DNA from: Sipunculus nudus
Taxonomy: Eukaryota; Annelida; Sipuncula; Golfingiida; Sipunculidae
Direction of reading: 5' to 3'
DNA length: 64,000 bases
Assembly: GCA_026874595.1 (NCBI GenBank)
Contig: CM049320.1
Coordinates: 26,327,214-26,391,213 of the forward strand
Of the stretch, positions 36,023 to 47,259 are shown one piece after another. Positions within the stretch are counted from its first letter, which is position 1, and every line of letters starts with the position of its first letter. The notes under the pieces are model-generated. The model was not told where the DNA came from, did no database searches, and saw only the letters and a program-made list of their open reading frames with translations. The translations under genes and the position numbers were made by a program.

Positions 36023-39000
36023 ATGAAAAAAAATCTACCGAGGCTCCTTTTGATATTTGTTCTTTACTCACCAGGAATAAACAGTAAGTGATCAAATATT
36101 TTGAGTTTAATGTTTTAGGGCGGTTGTAACAAATAATTGCCTTATTTTAATCTTACAGTCATTATCTTGCGGGATAAATACCTCATATTACGTATTCTCA
36201 TTGATATTATGAGACTTTGCTGATTAGATATATCATTTGTTCCTGCGTCATATCGTTGGTTCACGTGCAGCTACTGTTGAAGGTCAATGTTCGACAAATT
36301 CTGGTCATCATTCTCTGGCATGTCTCCGGCCTCTGTGGAGGGAAATAGGCTGCTGTTCAACTGGAACCCGAAGCCCTGACAATATTAATGTCAGTATTTT
36401 AATAGATCTTAATTCAAGCTTCATAAAAAAACGAGAATGCAGAGTCTAATTTCAATGGGAAATAATGTACTGGAAATATGGATGGTATGTAATATTTCAA
36501 ATTTTCACTCTTTGTTACTTTTGATTTGTTGTTTTATACCTTAACATTGATTTGATGGTGAGGTTTTATATACCACCAGTAAAAGTTTCTAAGCGACAAA
36601 TCAATATAACCTATGACCCATATTGTAAAAAAATTACAGCATCACCAAAAACAAATGACTTAGGTGTTCAGATATCTGATCGATCTCCAGGTAGCATGGG
36701 AAATATCTAATACTCAAAAATTATTTGCTTTAATTAAAGATTAATACTTGTTTGGTTGTTTTATAAAGATATCAAGCCGGGATTTATATAGGATACCACG
36801 CATGTTTACTCAATAATCTTTGATTCGTATTCATCCAGTTACCAATATTTCACCTTCAAATTTAACCAGTTGCACAATATTTAAAGTTTCAAGATAACCT
36901 TTCAATTTAATAAATTATAATTAATTACTTTTTACAGAACATGTCTCAATGAGAAAAGTATCCGTATCAATAAAAACGAGCACTACTTCAATTATTTTAC
37001 AGAATCTTGACTTGAAATAATAAATATTTAGATGTACTTAGCATTCCTTTTGTACTTACCATTCCTTTTCTATTCTCATCAGAATGTGAGAGCATAAAAC
37101 CTACATCTGTCTGGAACCCGGCGGAACAGAGCAGTGGCTTTTCATCTGGAGGATACTCAGCGCAATATGCTGCGGATGCTGGGAACAATTGTTACAGTGA
37201 AGCGAATTCTATATCACTTTCTTCACAGTCACTCACCAAGATGGATACAAAACCTTATTGGAGAGTTGATCTCCTTCAGTTTCATCTTATCAGAGGCGTT
37301 CGTATCATTGCTATGGACAGATCCGGTATGTCCTAAAAACCACGCTTCTTTCATATCAATTAATGGGTAGTAGAGAGATATAATTATAGTATGTTCTGGG
37401 TTATATCTCATATTAGTAAAAAGTAGATCTTTGCAATAGTCTACGCCTTTTGTACTCCCAAAAAGGAAATAAACCGTTCACAGTCTATTCAGTCTTTATT
37501 TGCTTACCTTGTAACTAGTTTAAAAAGTATGACAATATCCCCCCCCCCCCCCCCGGAAGCCATGCACTGGCTCAATGTAAAATGTAGATCTTAGTCATAA
37601 AGTGCATGAGAGGGGTACTACCGGGATATCTGAAAAAAAAACACATTCGAAATTATGAAATATTATCAATGTCACCTACAGCTTATAACATGCTAATACC
37701 TACAAGGTGTAATTTCACAGCAACTCGTAGTAGATCCCAGGCTTTTGAATGCTCGGAAATGTAAATGATATGTCAATAAACTTGTTTCAGTTATCACTGG
37801 AGACTCATCTATTAAAGCCCCGTTATGATTGTTAAGCACCTTGACATATTACAGTATAAAGTTATTATAAAAAATTGTGATCATTCTTGCATTTTGCTTT
37901 CCTATATACTTTTTATCGTGAATATCTCGGTACCATCTCCATATATACCTTGTTTCACATGGTCCTGATTTATGGAAGATGAATACGTCGGAAGATACAG
38001 AGTAGTGGCGGGGACACATAGTTCCGTGTTCAGCGTGTTCAGCAAAGGATTTGTTATCTGTGTGGAGAGTGAGAATTCTGACACTTTCCTCTGCTGTGTG
38101 AGAGATGTAATAATGAGGAAACAGGCCATTATCCGTTTGGGAAACCGACAAAGCCAGTTGGATCTCTGTAAAGTGATTGTCTACGGAACACGTGGTAAAG
38201 TCTTATTAGATATAATTTAATAAACATCGAATACACTTTTAGATTATAATGATATAATATAACAAAATTTAACATCATGAAAATAAATTATGATTTGTTT
38301 TACCTTGCAAAGACCCTAAATAAAATCATGTTTACCAGCGCTAGAGGGCAGATGATCTAGTTTCAATACTGTCTTTTAGTATGTGCACCTTTTACTATGT
38401 TTCAGCATGTGATGCCGGAAGATATGGCGAACCGTCTCTGGCACCGTCCCACACTGTCGCGTTTCTAAGTGTACTGGTTGTCGACAAATAACGGGTTTAT
38501 GCCAAAAAGGTTCATTTAATATATATACACCCTTATAGCATTAGGATTTAAGCAAGGCATTCTTTTTTTCGATAATGATACAAAGTAAATTATGAAATTT
38601 TCACTTGATATGACTCCAGAAACAGATATATATTATAATTTATGTATTTTGGAATTTTCATAACGGATTTTATTCTCCCACAAGCTCTTCTTCATCTCCT
38701 TACAAACTGCTTTTATTTTTTTACAATACTAATCAGAATGCCAAGAGAGAAATAAATGGGATGTTAACTGCCAACATGTATGTTCACCTGGATGTGTTAA
38801 TGGAAAATGTTATCCTTTAGACGGATCGTGCACCTGCACGGACGACGTTTACGGTTTCCAGTGTTACAGCAAATGTTCTGTTAACTGCTCCAACATTTGA
38901 ACATTTGAAAAGGAATACGGGTTGTGTGACTGCAAAGCAGGGTTGTATTTGCCTGATAGCAAGAGAGGTAAATGTATAAAAAATTATACTACCTTTTTTC

Positions 39001-42000
39001 CAATATTGGAATTTAAAATGCTATATAAATGAATTAATGGAACTAATAAACTACCAACACTTATAAATGCACAACACCAAAATTATTTCGAATTCTTATA
39101 AAAAAAAAGAATGAAAATAGTGAAAATATATTAAATATGGCAGATTGTAGAGTTCATAATGTAACAAGATGTCCCTGCTAGGTTTGCTTTGTCGGGTAAT
39201 ATTACATCCTAAAGAATTCTCTGATTAGTCAGTTAATGACTTATTTGATATTACACTACCACATAAGGGAAATAGAAAAGAGTAATGTATTCTTAAATCA
39301 ATTTATGACATAGAAATATTATCTTTAGTTCGTGTGTTAAAGATTTGCATGTTTCCGGAACAGTACAAAAAGAAGATTTATCAGGTTATGAATGCTAGAC
39401 TTCTACAAAGTTTTAATTTGCAGTCTACAAATATGGCTTGTTGCAAGAAAGAAAATGTTAATATTAGTAAATGTTTGATTGTTACATGATAGGGCTTTGA
39501 ATGATAAGTGCATGGAGCAATAATTGCTCAGGTACATTTGACTGGGCGGAGAGGAAACGCCAGCAAGTTAATGCTACGGTCATTCTCTACTAATGTAGTA
39601 CCTTAGAAGCTTCTGCTAGGTAGGGCTCTACATATTTGTAACAACGAGAGCGTACCCGGTACTTCTGTTCGTAACTTGTATGTCATCTTTGGTGAACATT
39701 AACAGATGACTCCTCAAATAAATTCTGTAATAAAGAGTTCAAATTTCCATCTGCGAAATATAGCTAAAATAAGCTGTTATCATTCTTGTAGAACTTCTCA
39801 TCTGCTTGTACATTAGACGGGGACGTCACGTCTGGACACGTATATTCTTTTCTTGTTGGACTGCAATCTTGCTTGCTAGTTATATTACAATATATTCAAA
39901 AAAGCAATAGGGTGCAAAGATTGAGGAGACATACGGCAGCATGACTCCCTGTTTTGAAAAGGATACATATTTCTATTCAAAGCAATAGTAGCTATGTCCA
40001 CAGCACCAAAGAGAGTTTCGTGAGATATCGATCGGCACCATATGTGTACTAAATAAAAACATACAAACGTCACCTGTATACGGTAATTATTGTATTTTAA
40101 ATTTGTATTTCCAGTGTGCCTGGAGGGAAGATTTGGTTTCAATTGTTTTAGAAAATGCTCAGATGGATGTGTTGCGGGGACTTGCGATGTAGAAATAGGT
40201 CATTGTCAGTTCAAGATTGGGTACTGGAGGAGGACCTGCTCTGAAATATGCTCCACCGGCTGTCAAGGCCGCTGGGGAAGGACGTTCTCATACCCTTGCG
40301 GAGAAGGATGTATTGACGGATCATGTGATAAAAATACAGTAATGTGCACCTGTAAACTAGGGTTTAAGCCGAGGGTTTGTACACAGGGTAATAAGTTATA
40401 TAATGTTTTCAAAATCATACAATTTATGATAAAACAAGCAATTTTTTTCAGATTTAACGAAGTATTCTGTTATTTAAAGAAAAAAGAGAGTCACTTCACG
40501 TGTTCAAGTTGATAAAGAAAGTCATGTTTTCCACAGAATGAGACCCTGGATATTACGGACAAGACTGTCAGGAGCGATGTTACCCTGGATGTATGAACGC
40601 CTGCTCCCACACAGACGGAGCCTGTCAGTGTCTTTCTGGGAATTGGGGTGAGAGATGTGACCGACAATGTGGTAAAGGCTGTGCTGGGGACGGTTTGTGT
40701 CGGCAAACTGATTGGGAATGTACATGTTATCCTGGATACGTTACAATGCAGTGCACTCGTAAGTAAAGAATTCAACCCCAGTCATCTGTTGTTGTTAAAT
40801 AAACAGATAAATATTCAAAAGAAGACGTACGTTCACGGTCGTAACTGTAATTACATAAGATGATTGTCATTACAGGAAAATGCTCTGTTGGTTGCAATAA
40901 CGGGTGTGATCCCACTAATGGATACTGCCGATGTACCTCTGGGTACTGGGGTACTGTGACCATCTTTAATAATAGCGGATTTCCTCTTGTGATTAAATTA
41001 AAAAGTAAAGCAGTACTGTTTCAGATTGTACAAAAGGCACCTTTGGGATTAACTGCCGAAACAAATGCCCAGCAGAGTGCTCGACCACCTGCAATCAAGA
41101 TGATGGTTCATGTCCATGTAGAGGCAAAATGTGGGGTTTGCTGTGTGAGAGAAAATGTGGTACAGGCTGTACAGACGATGGTACATGTCACAGGAAAACT
41201 GGTCATTGTTCATGTAAAAAAAAGGATACAGATCAAACCTATGTGAACGTAAGCCTAATGCCTAGCTGTATTTAAATGAACAGGTGTATTTAATATAAAT
41301 TTCATCAGAAGAAATGGTTGATAATATTAGTACTTTATTAAACCTACTGGTTATGTTTCATTGGCAAAACACCAACTCTTACTCAAGAACGCTTCGGAAA
41401 ACATTCCCATATTCTACAAGGAAATAAAAATTATAATACACATGCTTTGCAATTATTTTTTTAATTCCACTTATTTAGGATTTCTATTTCTTTCAGAGTG
41501 TGTGGCGGGCATCTATGGACAAAATTGCTCTTATCGATGCTCCCCTGGCTGCCTGAAAAATACGTGTAATTCTCAGAACGGAAAATGCCGATGCTATTAC
41601 GAATATTCAGGTGACTTTTGTGAGAAAAGTGCGTGTTCATTCTATATGCTAAATTCTTACTAGCCGGGACTAGTACATGAACATCCTTTATGTATAGATG
41701 AATATTTCTCTCTCATTGAGGTCTAGATAAAAGTGTTGGTATGCATTCTCAATTATCAGTTGCTTTATATCAGTTGCTCTTGATAATAATTTTTGTTTAA
41801 TATATACTCTTTTCAGGTATGGGTTCCATCTATTCAATCCATGAGAAAATTCGGAATTTAAGAAATGGGTTAGGCATTGGACTAGGCTTGCCACTCCTCA
41901 TATGCATTTTGTTTGTTATAGTTGCTTACATCAGAAGGTGAGGAAACTTTCGTCTGGAACGGAATATTATTCTTTCAAATTTGAATCACGCCTATTTTGC

Positions 42001-42527
42001 CTCAAATATTACAATATTACACTGAAAAACATAAACATTGCCTTGTTAACGTGTATTTTAACTAAGGCTGCATTGTAAGCACATTACATCATTGTTCTAT
42101 CTTAAAGTAAATATTTCTGTTATATTTCCATTTCGGAATATGTTTTTACAGGTACCTTCCTAGGTTCTGTGACAAAGAATCATCAGGTATGACATGAACT
42201 CTTTAACTCTACTCAATTCTACTCAACATATTTTACGATGTATGTAACAGTAAAAGCATCTCATTAGTACTTCATTTGGGTTTTATTGCCATTTCAGACA
42301 ATGACCACATGCGAGAAGAAAAAAGGACGACCGCGTAAAAAGAGTACGAGTGTGTAAATGTTTTCAGTCAACACTCAGTAAAGGAGCAGAGTGACGACCA
42401 GCGAAGGAATTTTAGAGAATGTACTAATTCTGCATACAGCCAACTTGATGTGACCCAGGTGAAACTTCAGCCTGAAGGAGTGTACCAAGACCTCAAAGAA
42501 AAGGCAATAACTGATCATTCAGTGTAG
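36023..42527 (+). pseudogene. broken F-type lectin / multiple-EGF / ITAM-tail receptor
   Basis: MEGF/Draper-like receptor relic. Exons: 36023-36083 (signal peptide, NLPRLLLIFVLYSPG), 37083-37325 and 37979-38194 (F-type lectin domain: PYWRVDL, LDLCKVIVYG), 38406-38509, 38737-38967, 40115-40387, 40537-40758, 40876-40950, 41025-41248, 41497-41628 (EGF-like units), 41817-41937 (membrane span, LGIGLGLPLLICILFVIVAY), 42152-42186, 42298-42527 (cytoplasmic tail). Splice sites and phases are intact throughout. Lesions: a 1-base loss in exon 38406-38509 near 38446-38450; TGA at 38898; TGA at 40539, next to an alternative in-frame acceptor 6 bases downstream; a frameshift at the A8 run 41216-41223; TAA at 42336, after which the frame stays open for 62 codons with YSQL and YQDL. 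A complete intact gene of this kind would be a phagocytic or recognition receptor. The shifts could be sequencing errors; the stops are less easily so. Confidence 0.8.
37528..37555. repeat. poly-C run
   Basis: About 16 consecutive C within intron 2 of the receptor relic; length is probably unreliable. Confidence 0.8.
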
Positions 42528-43850
42528 ATTACATGCCTGCATGTGTATTGCCTATTTACCCAAGCTTATATTCATTAGCGGACCTGCTCCATAGGAAATG
42601 ATGTTTTGTTGTTATGAATTGCTATAGATTTGATTTAATCGCTTATTTAAAAAAAATTTAAAAATATTTTGCTTTTAATCGTATCGATTACATAAATATA
42701 TCCATAAGAAAACACATTGTCATAATGTATTAAAACCTTAAAAACATAGGCCAAGAATATTATGTTAAAGTACTTACCTGCTTAAACATAAAAGGCCTCA
42801 ATATTTTTTTTAATTGCAGAATGGGGCAATTCTATAATCTGTTGGATAACTTTCATACGGGCTATTTTTATAAAGTTACTTTCAAAATATGTATTTTAAA
42901 TTATTTTCATAGAAAGTGTTAATTCATAGTGAGGGTATCCAAAATTAACCTTCTTAACAGAGATACAGCATTTCATTTAACATAAAGTATCATCTTTCAA
43001 TTTCCCCTTCATCTGGACATCAATTTGGGTTACCCAATCTGTGTAGGCTTTTGGTAGAAACTACCTTTTATGACATAAACCTGGTATATTTTTCATATTA
43101 TGCTCTGCACAAGAGGCACTGGCTGCCAACACTGCCCTACGATTAGTTTAAGAAAGTTTTCATGACTTTATATTATAACTCTTCTTTAGTTCGACTTAAA
43201 TAATTTTGTAATGCGTGCTCTTTAAAACGTGTATGTGTGCTAAATATGCAGTATATTCATGCAAATACACACACTGGCAATTTCTTAAAAAGATGGGACT
43301 AGGAGTCCTGCCACAGCAGGCCAGGCATAACACAAGAATAAAACAAAAAAAAAAACATGACCTGTTAAAACAAACTTTTGCACTATGACACACAACTGAA
43401 TACTCGGTATTCATGAGAAATTTCCGCAACAGCTGCAGTTTGTAAATATGTGACTGGCTTCGTCATAGCGAATCGATACCATCTTCACAAACCAGACAGT
43501 TTTGTTTAGTATAAGAATTTCATCAGAAATAATACCATTATTACCAAAATGGAGAATTTTCTGATAATTATTAAATGATTCACACAAAGCTTAATAGTGC
43601 CACTAGTATAATCAATGAATCATACTGTAGGCTTTGCTTTATTTAAACCATAACGTGACACTCTCTATAAACTTGCTACAATGGATTGTTCCGCTTTTAC
43701 ACCGGCCTTCCATTTGCATGACCTTGTGTTATTCTTCGGTTATGACATTCTTTATCATGATTTATCTGGTCCTAAAACTTCTTGTTTCAAATCTTATGCA
43801 CATATTCAGAAATAAAACATGAAACAAAGCCTTGGACGTTTATATATTCT
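42528..43850. other. no gene seen
   Basis: AT-rich sequence after the receptor relic, including its probable 3' UTR. Short open frames carry no recognisable domain. Confidence 0.5.
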
Positions 43851-43854
43851 CTAG

Positions 43855-46800
43855 TCATGCTAAAATACACATCCATATTATAGTACCCAATTTTCTGGTG
43901 GTATTGCATTGTTCTGCAAACATTCCTACAAAGATTGTGATATATATGAATAGAAATATTTTCAGTTGGTGTACAAATAGAAACATAAAAAGATAAATAT
44001 GAACAAATATAATTTAATTTTATTCCAACAGCGATTGCTGTGACTGAAAACTATAACAAACACTATGTATTTTCTTCTAGCTATAAAGTCAATTAGTTAT
44101 ACAACATTATGATGCATCATTATTCTGAAAACTAAATAGGAGCTAATCGTCGTCGCACTGGCAGCTGGTCATAACTGTGTACAAGGTTACCAGGCCTGAT
44201 GTTGTATATATACTGTAACCCCATTTACGTATGGCAGGTCTCACACATTGCATTATATGTCTGCGAGGGAAGCAAGGGCATGGTTACCTTAGATTTTGTA
44301 ATAGACATTGTCTGGCTACAGCTGGATCTTGAGTTGACTAAATTTACATTGAGCTGCACAAAGCCTACGGTGGGCAAAGCAGAATGTGACGAGGCCTGTT
44401 ATAAGGAAACATTCGTCTCTTCATGTCTATCTCAGGGAACATTCGAAACCTAGAGTTTCATATCCTCAAACTGTTCCTCTCATTTTTATCAGTTTCAGTT
44501 CATTAGCAGGTAATGAGGGAATCGAATGAACGTAGCAAAAAAAGATGATGAACTATGGATTAAATCATTCTTAAGACCTCTATTAAAATTTATTTTTCAT
44601 TCCAATTGCCCGACGTTTTTGTATATACAGTAGAACCCTGTTTATCCGAAAGCGTCGGAGGACAAGCTTTTCTTTCGGAAAAACGAATTTTCGGAAAATT
44701 ACTCCTAGGTAAAGAGCCAAGTTCGTACGACATTTAATGATTACTTTAACGATATTTTTTCTGAGGGAACACCATGTTTTTCGTTGACCTACGGAATTGA
44801 CATAAAAACAATATTGGATTAATTGCAGAGCTTGATAAGTAAAGATCAGTCTAACCTTTGCGTGCCCTTTTTTTTTTCAACAAACTGACCGGAGGGAAGG
44901 GTCAAATGACATCACCATTGGTGCTGCTTCTTTTACTAATACAGGACGCCAAAGCGGCACGCAAAAACGATTGAACGGCAAGGAAATAACCATTTGTGAA
45001 TGATATGAGGGCCTACTAATTAAAATTGATAATTTTTAATTTTAAGACCTAACGTAAATTTATTGAAAACCCCAGCCGACGTCGCATATTTTACTTCCTG
45101 ACTTCGTTTGTAAGAATGTTCGCTCTATTTTTTTTTTTAACATCTGGAGGACGGCAGGCTTGTCATCATTGTCTAGCGGCTCAGAGATTGTCAGTCGGTT
45201 TTCTCTTCTTTGAATCCATATCTCTGATAAGTGACAGCAATAGTGGTATTTGGGTGGTGTCCTTCTTGACAGTAAAAGTGAAATGATAAGCCGTATAACA
45301 GCGAGCTTTATTAGGTGACACAATTGCTCCTAGGAATGATCTGCTGTTTTGTATGACCGTGTTTGATTACAAACGAGTTAAGATTGATAACACACAAGTG
45401 CTCTTTGAAAAACTGCTCAGGAGCTTTGCGTTGCGGGACTGGCTGTAGCCCCCCCCCCCCTTTGACGTCGACAACATCGGCCCAGAAAAAAAAGGAATTT
45501 TCATAAATTAAGTTTTCGGAAAAACAGCTTCCTATATATAAATATTATACCCTTTGTCTAATAGTTTGGGCAGTGACCAAATGTTCCACTTCTGATTTTT
45601 ACCATTGGGCTTTATTCACTAAACATCTACTCACTCTCAGTTTAAATTCAGAACGAATCTAAAATCTTCAGCATTAACACGGAATACATCTGGTCAGTGT
45701 TAAACATAAATTATCAAACACGAATGATATACATGTATTTACCTTTTATGAGATAATGCATTATCAATTCGAACCTCTAAAATGTGGGAACCCTTGGGAC
45801 TGGGCAAACTCCGCACTTTGTAGAGGTTAGCACTATGTGGGTCTAATGACCGCCTCCTTCAGTGCTGCAACCCAATTTATAAATGCTCCTCCATGAACTC
45901 TGCTTATCAAACTTAAAGGTTAATTTGTAATAATTGATGATTAATTGTGAAATCGAATATTAGTTATCATATTTTATATGTAGGGACATACCATATTGAC
46001 ATAACATGTACGTATGGACATATGAAATCTGTACAACTTCTTTAATATTTTGATAGGCTCAACATTGCACGGCTGCATGTGTTATCCAGCATCGTTGGTT
46101 TTCCTCCTAAACGCAGGAAATCTTTTAACAGATAATCTTTGGAGCTGTGGCAACCCTTTTTTCAGTTTTGGTGAACAGTAAGAGTGGATGATAAAGAAAG
46201 GCCAATATTTGTTGCTGGTCATTTAGTTAAATAAGGATTACACAGTTTTTTTATCACTTAGTATCAAGTAATTGGGTTCATGCACTTATGGTATTAAGTA
46301 AAGCAGCACCAGAGTAAGTCTATGTGACTAATAGATCAAAGTAGGCACATCAGTGAAATATAAATGCCTACTGAATGATGTATTCGGGATATCAACTCTA
46401 ACAGGCACATCCAACCTGGGCGGACGACTGACCTGTGTAGGTACAGGCACATTAGTCTAAATAGTACGCATGCATCCCATGCTTAGGCCCGAGAGTCACG
46501 TAGCCTATAATCGTGTTCATTTAGTGAGTCAGTTATGGGACCTCTGATCTTTGTTCATTTGTTGGATTGTTATCATCAATAGTTGATAATAGTTAATATT
46601 TATTCTTATAGTTAATCATCCAAAACACACAATACATAAGGCTCAGAAAATATTAATAGAAGGATACTTCAGGTAGAAAAATCGATACAGTGCCCACATT
46701 GGCAGTATACTATTGTATATTTAGTATCCTCCTTTGTATTTTAAGACATTGTCTGTTAGATGTATCATGTATACATGCGTATTATCATCGTCTTACGTGT

Positions 46801-47060
46801 AACTGTTTTGAAAGTCAGTTTCCAAAAAATTCTGGTCCTCATTCTTTTGCATGCCTCCAGTTTCTGTGAAAGAAAATAGGCTGCTGGAACATGAGGCCCT
46901 GACAAGATCAATGTTAATGACTTCATAAGTTTTGAAACGAGCTCAATAAGGACGACAATGAAGATGTCAAAATCGAGACAGGAAGAAAGCACAGGGGGTA
47001 CTGATGGTATGTATTATTTCAGATTTGCATTATATCTTTCAATATTGTTGTTTGAAACCA
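43855..47060. repeat. segmental duplication, copy B
   Basis: The counterpart of 33270-36500 (see that entry for matching phrases). Copy B has the Tigger-like element inserted at 44628-45532, whereas copy A has a minisatellite beside it and TA arrays inside. The signal-peptide exon present in copy A (36023) has no visible equivalent here. Confidence 0.75.
44628..45532. mobile_element. degenerate Tigger/pogo-like element
   Basis: The left end, cagtagaaccctgtttatcc then gaaagcgtcgg, is preceded by TA. The reverse complement of the right end, aggaagctgtttttccgaaa, aligns with it (ctgttt.tccgaaa). It contains a poly-C run near 45449 and an 87-codon minus frame (45323-45060) without a recognisable DDE motif, so it is non-autonomous or dead. 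Confidence 0.5.
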
Positions 47061-47068
47061 TATAACAG

Positions 47069-47259
47069 AATGTGAACGTGAGTATTTCGGGCAGGATTGT
47101 CAGAAACAATGTTTTACGGGTTGTGAAGGAAGATGCACTTCTACAAACGGACCATGTCTGTGTAGAGTAGGATATTTTGGTTATAGGTGTGACCGCCAGT
47201 GTTGTGTCTGATTATGTATGTAGCTGTGATCTGGGTTTTCTTCCAAATACGCTGCAATG
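47069..47259 (+). pseudogene. decayed EGF-like exon of a second receptor copy
   Basis: After acceptor cataacag the frame gives ECEREYFGQDCQKQCF, then GCEGRC and CLCRVGYFGYRCDRQC, which is the same EGF-like pattern as the 36-42.5 kb relic. It reaches TGA at 47209; a shifted frame then resumes (YVCSCDLGFLPNTLQ) to a donor gtaata at 47260. At the matching place in copy A (about 36555) no such exon is found. No further exons follow, so this is an isolated fragment. Confidence 0.75.

Larger units (their letters stand above)
33270..36500. repeat. segmental duplication, copy A
   Basis: Blocks here match 43855-47060 in order at an offset of about 10.5 kb. 33290-33660 matches 43860-44380 (phrases caaggttaccaggactgatg and gcacaaagcctacggtgg). 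35007-35170 matches 45546-45720 (attcagaacgaatctaaaat). 36280-36500 matches 46805-47010 (aaattctggtc, aaataggctgctg, gatggtatgta). Identity looks like roughly 75-85% by eye. Other repeats were inserted into each copy later. Confidence 0.75.

Noticed and set aside
36237-36449. 70-codon plus-strand frame, apparently an extra receptor exon
   Set aside because: The same block in copy B is not open in this frame, there are no matching splice sites, and the receptor phases join correctly without it.
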